Shown here in pieces: positions 30,276 to 38,488 of a stretch of DNA of 64,000 nucleotides; the first letter of the stretch is position 1, and each line of letters begins with the position of its first letter. A program made the translations under genes and the position numbers. The notes below the pieces were generated by a model. The model had not been told where the DNA came from and did not search any database. It worked only from the letters and a program-made list of their open reading frames with translations. The stretch comes from an uncultured Terriglobales bacterium. Its GTDB lineage: Bacteria; Acidobacteriota; Terriglobia; Terriglobales; Acidobacteriaceae. The DNA lies in assembly GCA_955652395.1 (NCBI GenBank), contig CATPBJ010000017.1, positions 1 through 64,000 on the forward strand. Direction: 5' to 3'.

Positions 30276-30314
30276 CACCCATGGCTCGCACCCATGGCTC
30301 GCACCCATGGCTCG
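30276..30314. repeat. tandem repeat, 3 x 13 bp (CACCCATGGCTCG)
   Basis: three identical adjacent 13-mers. Confidence 0.95.
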
Positions 30315-30326
30315 GTGACGGCTGCC

Positions 30327-30803
30327 TTAGAACGGAATATCTTCATCGCTAATGGGCGATGAAGCTGCCGCCGGTTCGGCTTCCGGCGTGCGCTGGTCGG
30401 TGTTTCCACCAGCTGCCGCGCCGCGCGAACTTCCCGCGAAATCTCCGCCGCCTGCGCCTTCGCCACGCCCGCCCAGCAGAATCAGGTCGCTGGCCACGAC
30501 TTCCGTCATGTACTTCTTCTGATTGGTCTGTTTGTCGTCCCAGGAGCGGGTTTGCAGACGGCCTTCGATGTACACCTTGCCGCCCTTCTTCAGGTACTCG
30601 CCGGCAATCTCAGCCAGACGCTGCCAGAGCACGACGTTGTGCCACTCGGTGCGGTCCTGCCATTCGCCGTTCTTGTCCTTGAAGCGCTCGTTGGTGGCGA
30701 GAGCGATCTTCGCCACGGCCGTGCCGCTGGGGGTGAACTTTACCTCGGGATCTTTGCCCAGGTTGCCGATAAGCATGACGCGGTTAAGACTTTTGCCTGC
30801 CAT
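30327..30803 (-). CDS. ssb: single-stranded DNA-binding protein
   Basis: 'SLNRVMLIGNLGKDPEVKFTPSGTAVAKIALATNE', C-terminal acidic tip 'SDEDIPF'. Confidence 0.95.
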   Translation of the reverse strand: MAGKSLNRVMLIGNLGKDPEVKFTPSGTAVAKIALATNERFKDKNGEWQDRTEWHNVVLWQRLAEIAGEYLKKGGKVYIEGRLQTRSWDDKQTNQKKYMTEVVASDLILLGGRGEGAGGGDFAGSSRGAAAGGNTDQRTPEAEPAAASSPISDEDIPF

Positions 30804-30930
30804 AAATGCTGCTCCTTCCACCCCTTTTGTTTGGGCATCAACCAGGGAGCCGGGAAAATAAAACGGAATTCAAGGGGCTGGAACGCCACTATACCAGAAT
30901 CCCGGCAGAGCGATGTGACGAATGAACAGC

Positions 30931-31016
30931 GGACGTCAGGCGTAGGACGTCGGACCTCAGTCCGGCGGGCGGCGTTTTGGGCTGCAAGTCGAGGTCTGAC
31001 GTCCGAGGTCCGACGC
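30931..31016. repeat. inverted pair of heptamer arrays (H3)
   Basis: left GGACGTC|AGGCGTA|GGACGTC|GGACCTC|AGTCC; right contains CTGACGT|CCGAGGT|CCGACGC. Confidence 0.78.
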
Positions 31017-31031
31017 TGCCCTTGGGTTATA

Positions 31032-31418
31032 ATGTGGACGATGCCTGAAGAACCGCTCAGGGGAATCGTCGGGATGGTGCCCGACGAGTTCAAACACGAA
31101 CCCAGGTCCAAGGGTCTGCTTACTCCGCGCAAAAAAAAACCCAAAGAGTTGGCGGTAATCACCGAATGTTGCACCGGCTGCGCCGGTTCACCCGCGTGCG
31201 TGGAATATTGTCCCGTCGAAGACTGCATGTTCTGGGTGCCTGACGAGGACAACTCTCCCTTCGGCCGCATCCAGGTCGACCCCATTCTCTGCATTGGCTG
31301 TAACAAATGCACCAGCAAGGGTCCGGATGGTTCCTTCCTTGACGGCTGTCCCTGGGATGCAATCGTGATGGTGGACACGGCCGAGATCGAAAAAGAAGTC
31401 GGGGTCATGCCGTTATGA
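31032..31418 (+). CDS. 4Fe-4S dicluster ferredoxin-like protein
   Basis: 'CCTGCAGSPACVEYCPVEDC' and 'CIGCNKCTSKGPDGSFLDGCPWDAI'. Confidence 0.85.
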   Translation: MWTMPEEPLRGIVGMVPDEFKHEPRSKGLLTPRKKKPKELAVITECCTGCAGSPACVEYCPVEDCMFWVPDEDNSPFGRIQVDPILCIGCNKCTSKGPDGSFLDGCPWDAIVMVDTAEIEKEVGVMPL

Positions 31419-31442
31419 CCGGCACGTTCTTTGGGCCACACA

Positions 31443-31470
31443 CTGCGAACCGAGAACTAAGAAGAAATAC
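31443..31470. repeat. heptamer array (H8)
   Basis: CTGCGAA|CCGAGAA|CTAAGAA|GAAATAC. Confidence 0.45.
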
Positions 31471-31557
31471 CGGCTGAACCCGAGTCGGTTGCCCAAGTTC
31501 GCAGGAATTGCTGATTTCCACCATATCCAGCCCGGGAAAAAAGAGCTAACAACTAAC

Positions 31558-32457
31558 CTACTTCGCCCGTTCCCGTATCGCTTGCTCTGTTGCCACCGCC
31601 TGTTGGCGCACGTGGTCGGGAATCTCCGGCAACTCCCGTTCGTAGGGGCGGACCGCAGGAATATCTTCCGGCTGGCCGACCAGGTAGAGCGCGCGCAGAG
31701 CTTCCCAGACCTCGTCTGTTCCCGTATCAAGGGCTGCGATTTCGTGTCCGGCGGCGACGGTTTGCCCGGGCTGCACCGACATCTCGCGCAGCCGGCCGCT
31801 TATCGGCGAGCGCACTTCGACGGTTTGTCCTCCGGACGCAATCTTGGCGATGATTCCGCCCTGATGGATCGGGGTCCCCAGCGTACTGAAATCGGTGATC
31901 TTTCCGGCCTGGGGCGCGGTGACCTTTGCGGGCCGCAACAGAGCGACAATATGCGGCCTCCCGGTGGCATCGCCGAAACGGACCAGCGACAGGGCCGCGT
32001 TGCCCCGGACCATGAGGGAAGGATCGCTCAGCATTTTCAAGAGCGCTCCGTGAAATCCTGCGACGGCGGCGTCTTTGCTGCTGACATCCTGGCCCATGAC
32101 CCAGGCATCGGTGTTGCGGACTTCCTCAATCGGGTAGGAGGCGAGGCGGACCACATCCGGGTACCAGCGCGTGACACTCGGGTCATGACGCGTCACCCGC
32201 TCGCCGATCTGCACCAGGGCGTGCTGGATGTGACGCGGTTTCTTGTCGTCCTGCAGGTACTCGCCGAGCTGCTTGTCCGAAAGCTGCCGCCCGAACCAGG
32301 TGTTCCACCAGAACAGAAACGGCATAAGAACAATCAACCAGCCCGTGGCGAAAAAAAACAGCCGGTTGCGAGTGGACATCCGCGACTTGGCCGGCGACGA
32401 AACCGGCTCGTCGGCTAAGGCCGATGCTTCGGGAGCAGAATCTGGAACAGCCGACAT
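31558..32457 (-). CDS. membrane-anchored protein with HEAT-like region and biotinyl/lipoyl-type barrel-sandwich domain
   Basis: TM 'RLFFFATGWLIVLMPFLFWW'; 'LMVRGNAALSLVRFGDATG'; 'KVTAPQAGKITDF...VRSPISGRLREMSVQPGQTVAAGHEIAALD'. Confidence 0.65.
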   Translation of the reverse strand: MSAVPDSAPEASALADEPVSSPAKSRMSTRNRLFFFATGWLIVLMPFLFWWNTWFGRQLSDKQLGEYLQDDKKPRHIQHALVQIGERVTRHDPSVTRWYPDVVRLASYPIEEVRNTDAWVMGQDVSSKDAAVAGFHGALLKMLSDPSLMVRGNAALSLVRFGDATGRPHIVALLRPAKVTAPQAGKITDFSTLGTPIHQGGIIAKIASGGQTVEVRSPISGRLREMSVQPGQTVAAGHEIAALDTGTDEVWEALRALYLVGQPEDIPAVRPYERELPEIPDHVRQQAVATEQAIRERAK

Positions 32458-32506
32458 AAGATTTCCGGGTGGAAATATATCAGATCACGGGTACGGTGTT
32501 CGTGCG

Positions 32507-32776
32507 TCAGTCCACTACGTCTGCATCCAGCACGCGGTCCTGCTCCAGATAATGCGAGACAGCATATTGCGCCAGCAATGGTGTTTCCAGCCGGATTTCC
32601 GCGCCCATCCACTCGCCTTTGGCATGCGGCTGATTGGCGGCGTGTTTGCAGGTCCCACTGGATCCGAATTTCGGACCAACAGCGGCGCTCTGGATTTCGT
32701 CAAACTGGCGCAGGTTGCGCCAGGCCTCGTCTCCGACGGTGCCGGAGACATCGATTTTGAGCTTCACGATAGCCAT
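32507..32776 (-). CDS. small hypothetical protein
   Basis: 'MAIVKLKIDVSGTVGDEAWRNLRQFDEIQ...'; start taken at 32776 because upstream sequence is repeat-derived. Confidence 0.5.
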   Translation of the reverse strand: MAIVKLKIDVSGTVGDEAWRNLRQFDEIQSAAVGPKFGSSGTCKHAANQPHAKGEWMGAEIRLETPLLAQYAVSHYLEQDRVLDADVVD

Positions 32777-32783
32777 ACTGCCC

Positions 32784-32840
32784 ATCTCACCACGGAGACA
32801 CAGAGAAAAATGAAAAGGAGATCTCTGGGTCTCGGCGCCT
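32784..32840. repeat. CACCACGGAGACACAGAGA-type inverted repeat
   Basis: CCACGGAGACACAGAGA ... TCTCTGGGTCTCGGCGCCTCCCTGG. Confidence 0.55.
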
Positions 32841-32859
32841 CCCTGGTAAACGCACTCAG

Positions 32860-33297
32860 TCAAGCAGCAAACAAGTGATACAACATCACGTAGATCACCA
32901 CCCCCGTTACCGATACATACAGCCAGAGTGGAAATGTCCAGCGCGCGATCTTACGGTGCCGGTCGAAACGCTCTCGCAGTGCGCGGCTCAGCGTAATAAT
33001 CACCAGCGGCACAATGACCACTGCCAATATGGTGTGCGAAATCAGAATGGTGAAATAAACCGGGCGCGACCAGCCTTGTCCCTGAAAGTGCACCGAGCCG
33101 ACGTGCGCGTGGTAGTACAGGTACGAAGTTAGAAACAGGGCAGACGAAATCAGCGCGGTGATCATTACCGCGCGATGCGCGGCCATGCGCCCCCGTTTAA
33201 TGTAACTGCGTCCTACCAGAAGCAGCACCGCGCTGGTGCCATTGAGCGCCGCGTCAATCACGGGATAAATGGCGTATGGTGCGGGGACTTGCATCAT
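32860..33297 (-). CDS. DUF420-like membrane protein (cytochrome oxidase assembly-associated)
   Basis: small 4-TM protein with conserved His; 'YAIYPVIDAALNGTSAVLLLVGRSYIKRGRMAAHRAVMITALISSALFLTSYLYYH'. Confidence 0.82.
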   Translation of the reverse strand: MMQVPAPYAIYPVIDAALNGTSAVLLLVGRSYIKRGRMAAHRAVMITALISSALFLTSYLYYHAHVGSVHFQGQGWSRPVYFTILISHTILAVVIVPLVIITLSRALRERFDRHRKIARWTFPLWLYVSVTGVVIYVMLYHLFAA

Positions 33298-34118
33298 GCC
33301 GCCGGTTTCGTGGTACGTCGACTCACCATGATGAAGGAGAGGCCGAACATGAACGCGGAGAACAGCACCAGCGTCGCTAGCGACGAGGCCAGAGGAAACT
33401 CTGCCAGGTTGCCGGGATACAATACGTCGCGCAACGCCTCAACCCCGTAGGTGAGAGGGTTGATTCGTATAAGGAATCGAATCCAGGCGGACGCGCCCGC
33501 CAGCGGAAACATCGCCCCCGAGAGCAGCCAAAGGGGTATGAGGAACAGGTTAATGATGGCATGGAAGGCCTGTGTCGAATCCATGGACCAGGCGATCGTG
33601 AATCCCAACGCGGTCAGCGCAAACGAGACCAGGAAAACCGTCAGCACGACCAGGAGGAATCCCGCCAAATTAAGATGCACCCCGACCAGCGGGGCGAAAG
33701 CAAGAAAGATCAGGCCCTGAATCGCTGATAGCGTCGTTCCGCCCAGCACCTTGCCCAGCACAATCGCAGCTCGCGGCACCGGAGCCACCAGCACCGACAG
33801 TAGAAAGCCCTCTTTGCGATCTTCGATGACCGACATCATGGTGAAGATCGAAGTGAACAGCACAATCATGATCAGCGCGCCCGGATAAAAATAATCCAGA
33901 TAGTGCTGCTGACCGGCCGCGTCACCCGAACGAAACGAACTGCCAAAGCCTGACCCGATGACCACCCAGAACAGCAGCGGCGATGCGATCACTCCCACTA
34001 CGCGAGCACGCTGGCGATAGAAACGGACCAACTCCCGCCACCAAAGCGTAAATGCAGGCAGCAGAACGCCAGCCCGGGGAAGAGGATTCGCCTGAAAAGC
34101 TGCACTCGGGGTCGCCAC
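33294..34118 (-). CDS. ABC-2 type transporter permease
   Basis: 'LLPAFTLWWRELVRFYRQRARVVGVIASPLLFWVVIGSGFGSSFR'. Confidence 0.88.
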   Translation of the reverse strand: MATPSAAFQANPLPRAGVLLPAFTLWWRELVRFYRQRARVVGVIASPLLFWVVIGSGFGSSFRSGDAAGQQHYLDYFYPGALIMIVLFTSIFTMMSVIEDRKEGFLLSVLVAPVPRAAIVLGKVLGGTTLSAIQGLIFLAFAPLVGVHLNLAGFLLVVLTVFLVSFALTALGFTIAWSMDSTQAFHAIINLFLIPLWLLSGAMFPLAGASAWIRFLIRINPLTYGVEALRDVLYPGNLAEFPLASSLATLVLFSAFMFGLSFIMVSRRTTKPAA

Positions 34119-34119
34119 A

Positions 34120-34335
34120 TCAGCTCGATTTCTGCGCCTGCGGCGCCCTCTTCAAGGTGAACTTCTTGCGTGCTTCCATCAATGCGTTCAGGAAAAGTAT
34201 GCCGGAAAGCGCCAGCAGAATGATGCTCATGAAAAGACCATCCACCGTGGTGATCATTCCTTTCTGGACCGTCCAGGCAATTCCTGCCAGCGGAACCAGT
34301 CCGAGGACAACCGAAAGCACGAGCATCATAGGCAA
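34120..34335 (-). CDS. small two-TM membrane protein
   Basis: 71 aa, hydrophobic, directly upstream of the permease. Confidence 0.6.
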   Translation of the reverse strand: MPMMLVLSVVLGLVPLAGIAWTVQKGMITTVDGLFMSIILLALSGILFLNALMEARKKFTLKRAPQAQKSS

Positions 34336-34342
34336 GCTCCTG

Positions 34343-34490
34343 GTGGCGCCGGCGTCCCGCCGGCTGTCCGGCGGGCGTCTCGCCCGCCGCTTAAACTAGA
34401 GCAATCCGTCGCCAGCAAAGTTAGGACTTCTTCTCTTCTCCATCGGGCGGCGAGACGCCGCCTCGACAGTCGGCCGAACGCTGGCGCTAC
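34343..34490. repeat. two copies of family A palindromic repeat
   Basis: GGCGCCGGCGTCCCGCCGGCTGTCCGGCGGGCGTCTCGCCCGCCG; CGGGCGGCGAGACGCCGCC...GCTGGCGCTACG. Confidence 0.7.
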
Positions 34491-35485
34491 GAAGGTCGTT
34501 CGGCATCTTCAGTCCAGAACTTGTGGCCGGTGCGATGGATGAAAACATCTTCCAGCGCCGGCTTGCTCACGGAAATGGATTCGATCTCGCCGGGAAAGGC
34601 CTCGACCACGTCGGTGATGAAACGGTGGCCACTTTCCTGCTCTATCCGAACCTGACCCCCGAGCACCTTCGCATCCACGTTGAAACGAGCGCGAATGCGC
34701 TCTACCATGGATTCCGCGTCCCGGGCATCGAGCAAAATCACGTCGCCGCCGATTTCACGCTTCAGCTCGCCGGGAGTTCCGAGCGCTACCAGCTTTCCCT
34801 CGTTGAGGATGGCGAGACGGTCGCAGCGCTCCGCCTCTTCCATCAGGTGCGTGGTCACAATCACTGTGACTTTTTCTTCGTCCCGCAGTATCTGGAGATA
34901 CTGCCACAGGTCGCGACGTGCGCCCGGGTCAAGCCCGGTGGTGGGTTCATCGAGCAGAAGAACCGCAGGATGGTGGAGCAGGCCCTTGGCCAGTTCCAAT
35001 CGGCGCTGCATCCCGCCGGAAAAGGTCTCGGCTTTTTCGTGGGCGCGATCCGACAGTCCGACCCTGGCCAGCATCTCGGTAATGCGCGATTTCAGCGCAG
35101 CCCCGCGCAATCCGTAGAGATGGCCCTGGTGCCATAGATTCTCAGCCGCGGTCAATTTCAGGTCAATACTCTGGGCCTGGAACACCACCCCGATCTGACG
35201 GCGTAACTGGTTGGGCTCTTTGGCGGCATCAAATCCCCTAATGACGGCGCGGCCACCGCCCGCAACCATGAGGGTCGAAAGGATGCGGAACATGGTCGTC
35301 TTGCCGCTGCCGTTGGGCCCGAGCAGTCCGAATAGTTCAGCGGGGCGGACGTCGAACGAAACTCCATTCAGGGCGGTGCGACCGTCGTAGCAGTGGACGA
35401 GATCCTGTACTGAGATAACAGTAGGTGGCGGCGCGGCATTATTTTGCGAGTCGAGCGCGACGTAATCGGGGGCTTTGGAGACCAC
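34487..35485 (-). CDS. ABC transporter ATP-binding protein
   Basis: Walker A 'GLLGPNGSGKTT', signature 'FSGGMQRRLELAKGLLHHPAVLLLDEPTTGLDP'. Confidence 0.93.
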   Translation of the reverse strand: MVSKAPDYVALDSQNNAAPPPTVISVQDLVHCYDGRTALNGVSFDVRPAELFGLLGPNGSGKTTMFRILSTLMVAGGGRAVIRGFDAAKEPNQLRRQIGVVFQAQSIDLKLTAAENLWHQGHLYGLRGAALKSRITEMLARVGLSDRAHEKAETFSGGMQRRLELAKGLLHHPAVLLLDEPTTGLDPGARRDLWQYLQILRDEEKVTVIVTTHLMEEAERCDRLAILNEGKLVALGTPGELKREIGGDVILLDARDAESMVERIRARFNVDAKVLGGQVRIEQESGHRFITDVVEAFPGEIESISVSKPALEDVFIHRTGHKFWTEDAERPS

Positions 35486-35558
35486 AGGGTATTTTATCCG
35501 GAACTGCCGGGCTGTGCTTGGTCTGGACGCGCGCCTGTGGGTCCCGGAAGGCCCTGGG

Positions 35559-36491
35559 TCATGACCTTGTGTTGAGCATCATCAGCACGAACAGCAGCGG
35601 CAAATACAATACCGTAGCCTGCAGGAGCTGCCGTGCCCGCTGCTTTGACCGCGCCGTATTGGGCGCCATTTCCAAGGTGGCCAGCCGCCAGCCGAAATAG
35701 AGCAGCGCAACTCCAAGCGCCAAGGCTCCAGCGAAATATAGCTTCCCGGACATACCCAGAAAAGTGGGCAGCAGGCTGATGGGAATCAGCGCCACCGAAT
35801 ACAGAAGGATCTGCCGGCCCGTGGACCTGCCGTCCGGTTCCACCACCGGCAGCAGGCGAATTCCGCCATCCTCGTAATCCTGGCGATAGAGCCATGCGAT
35901 GGAATAAAAGTGAGGGAACTGCCAGAAGAATGTGATGGCAAACATCACCAGCGCGCCCCAATCCAGCCGTCCCCGTGCTGCGGTCCAGCCCAGAACGCCC
36001 GGCATGGCTCCCGGGAAAGCGCCGACAAAAGTGCAAATAGGGTGAACCTTCTTCAACGGGGTATAGGCCCCGAGGTAGACCGCCGACGTAGCCAGCGCCA
36101 GCCATGCGGTCAACCCATTCAGCGCCAGACCCAGGTAGAGAGCGCCGCCGAGGGTCATCAGGACCCCGACCAGCGTGGCATGAAGCAAGCCAAAGCGTCC
36201 CGCCGGGAGCGGGCGCTGCGCGGTTCGGCGCATCCGGCTATCCGTGTCCCACTCCATCACTTCATTCAGGGCAGCGGCTCCGCCTGAAACCAGTCCGATC
36301 CCCAGCAGAGTGTGAAAGAGACTCCAGGAAAGGGAAGAGACTCCGGACTTCAACGCTCCGAAGTAGTAGCCGCACCACGCGGTTATGATAATGAGCGTGG
36401 TCACGCGCAGCTTGGTCAGTTCGGTATAATCGCGCGCCAGGGTCAGTACGCTGCTGCGCGGGACCACCATAGGTTGTGTTGCCGTACTCAT
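35559..36491 (-). CDS. ctaB: protoheme IX farnesyltransferase
   Basis: 'ELTKLRVTTLIIITAWCGYY', 'GGAAALNEVMEWDTDSRMRRTAQRPLPAGR'; start overlaps ctaA stop (ATGA). Confidence 0.93.
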   Translation of the reverse strand: MSTATQPMVVPRSSVLTLARDYTELTKLRVTTLIIITAWCGYYFGALKSGVSSLSWSLFHTLLGIGLVSGGAAALNEVMEWDTDSRMRRTAQRPLPAGRFGLLHATLVGVLMTLGGALYLGLALNGLTAWLALATSAVYLGAYTPLKKVHPICTFVGAFPGAMPGVLGWTAARGRLDWGALVMFAITFFWQFPHFYSIAWLYRQDYEDGGIRLLPVVEPDGRSTGRQILLYSVALIPISLLPTFLGMSGKLYFAGALALGVALLYFGWRLATLEMAPNTARSKQRARQLLQATVLYLPLLFVLMMLNTRS

Positions 36492-37438
36492 GCCGCCACC
36501 GCCTTCCGTTCGCGACCGGGAATGTGTTCTCTGACGGATACCGGACTATGTCGCCACACCTCGACCGCCAGCACCGCGGTTGTGGCCAGCAGCAACGCCC
36601 CCACTGCAACATGCGCGACAGTTGAGATTACCATGGGAAGTTCGGGCTGGACGGCGTCATGTCCCCAAGCCACCCGCGTGAGAAACGCGACAAAACCCAG
36701 GTACAGTTGAGCGATCATAAGCGCAAGCACAGTTATAGCAGGCCGCCTCACCGAGTCAATCCCAGAATATCGCAACAAAGCACGGATCGAAGTCCAGGCC
36801 AGCACAATGGCCACGGTTGCCGCATTCAACACGTGCGGCCACCAACTCAGGCCATGATGGCGAAACATCGCGCCCAGAACCAACTGGACATAGAGCACAA
36901 AAACCGAGAGTAGGGATAGCGTAAACAGCGGGCGGGGGGCGTCGTTCTGGTCATGTCGAATCTCGACTTGGGGGATTTCTTCCAGCCAATTTCGGCCGGT
37001 GAAGAGAGCAATCAGAACCACCACACAGAAAAATGTCTGCGCCAGCGCAGCGTGTGCGGATGAGATCGCCGGAGGCAGGTAGAAGAGCACCGTGAGTCCA
37101 CCCAAAATCCCTTGCGCGATCACCAGTCCCAACGCGGTTACGCCGAGCCATTTCATCCAGCGGCGAGGGTCGGCGCGCCCGGTCCAGGCCGCCAGGATAA
37201 TGCTGAGAAATCCAACAAACTGGGCGATCATGCGGTGGGTATGCTCGAACTTTACGCCCCCGACCAGGCGCGGGATCTTATAGAGCGAGCCAAACGAAGT
37301 AGGCCAATCAGGGACCGACAGGCCGGCATCGTTGCTGGTCACCAGCGCTCCGGCAACAATGAGCAAAAAAGTCGCCGACGCCGCGAACACGGCGAATCTG
37401 TGATGGGCGCGGTTGTACGGTATGGCAATGGCCTTCAG
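36488..37438 (-). CDS. ctaA: heme A synthase (COX15/CtaA family)
   Basis: 'GALVTSNDAGLSVPDWPTSFG', 'FEHTHRMIAQFVGFLSI', 'SSAHAALAQTFFC'; start codon uncertain (upstream ORF is repeat-derived). Confidence 0.85.
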   Translation of the reverse strand: MKAIAIPYNRAHHRFAVFAASATFLLIVAGALVTSNDAGLSVPDWPTSFGSLYKIPRLVGGVKFEHTHRMIAQFVGFLSIILAAWTGRADPRRWMKWLGVTALGLVIAQGILGGLTVLFYLPPAISSAHAALAQTFFCVVVLIALFTGRNWLEEIPQVEIRHDQNDAPRPLFTLSLLSVFVLYVQLVLGAMFRHHGLSWWPHVLNAATVAIVLAWTSIRALLRYSGIDSVRRPAITVLALMIAQLYLGFVAFLTRVAWGHDAVQPELPMVISTVAHVAVGALLLATTAVLAVEVWRHSPVSVREHIPGRERKAVAA

Positions 37439-37458
37439 AAGCGGCTCCTCGGAGGTTT

Positions 37459-37558
37459 GTGTAGCGCCGGCGTCCCCGCCGGCTCTCTGGCGAGCGTCCC
37501 GCCCGCCGCTCCGAGGGCAAGATGCCCTCGGGACAGCCGGCAAAATACCGGCGCTGCA
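37459..37558. repeat. palindromic repeat family A
   Basis: GTGTAGCGCCGGCGTCCCCGCCGGC...CCGAGGGCAAGATGCCCTCGG...ATACCGGCGCTGCA. Confidence 0.8.
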
Positions 37559-37569
37559 ATCAAAACAGG

Positions 37570-38346
37570 TTACGGTTTGAATCCCTGGTCGACCGTCTTG
37601 CTGTCCTTGGCGGCCAGCGTAACTTTCTGCGTCTGTTCGCCCATCTTTTCCTGGACGAACGCCAGCGTGTAGTTTCCCGGCGGCAAGCCCTTGATTTCGT
37701 ACTTGCCATCGGCGCCCGTGACCGCGAAGAACGGGCTCTTGACCACGTTGACGTACATTTTCATCCAGGGATGCTGATTGCACTTCACCGGCAGCATGAT
37801 TTCCTCGCGGGCGAAGCTCTTCTCGATGGGCGCCGCCTTCGGAGGCTGCGACTCGTTCCACTCGCGGTTGTCCTTGGGAGTAGGATGAATATTGTGAGTG
37901 GTGTCGTCGTCGTTCTTGATCTCGATATTCTGCCCGGTCATCACAGCCAGAACGTGCGGATGATACTGGCAGCCTTTCTGGTCAATCGTGGTCGAATCCT
38001 TGGGAGTGTCGAAGGTGCGGTCTCCCAGACCCTCTTTAACGTACACAAAGACGTTGGCCAATTTGCCGTCATTGGCCACGATGGTCTCAGCCATGTTGTT
38101 GCCTTTGCAGGCAGCGTCCTGGCTCATGTCAATTTTCTGCCCTTTAGGAGTCGTCCCGCCGAAAGTCACAGTGCCGCTCACACGGGCTGCCGTAGCGGGA
38201 TCAATCGGCGCCGAAGCTGGCGCCGGCTTAACCTCCGAGCTTGGCGAGCTGCCTTGCTCTTCATTCGTGTTTTCTTTCTTGCTACAGCCTGCCAGCAACC
38301 CCAGCAGGCAAAGCAGGAACAGTGCCGCCCATAGTTTCTTATTCAT
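37570..38346 (-). CDS. plastocyanin-like (cupredoxin) lipoprotein with carboxypeptidase-regulatory-like C-terminus
   Basis: lipobox 'LLAGC'; 'NDDDTTHNIHP' and 'CNQHPWMKM' (C-x2-H-x4-M); 'GADGKYEIKGLPPGNYTLAF'. Confidence 0.78.
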   Translation of the reverse strand: MNKKLWAALFLLCLLGLLAGCSKKENTNEEQGSSPSSEVKPAPASAPIDPATAARVSGTVTFGGTTPKGQKIDMSQDAACKGNNMAETIVANDGKLANVFVYVKEGLGDRTFDTPKDSTTIDQKGCQYHPHVLAVMTGQNIEIKNDDDTTHNIHPTPKDNREWNESQPPKAAPIEKSFAREEIMLPVKCNQHPWMKMYVNVVKSPFFAVTGADGKYEIKGLPPGNYTLAFVQEKMGEQTQKVTLAAKDSKTVDQGFKP

Positions 38347-38488
38347 TATGTCGCCCTTTCGTCAGATGTAAGTCACTAGACAGAATTAACTGAAGTTCGA
38401 TGTGGGCGCGGGCGTCCCGCCCCATGCGGACGCCGGCAAGAACCCCGGTCCCTAAACCAAAATATCAACCCTCGTAAAACACAACATT

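Noticed and set aside
37439-37861. N-terminal extension of the CtaA ORF
   Set aside because: Contains the family A repeat and antisense of the cupredoxin gene; not CtaA-like
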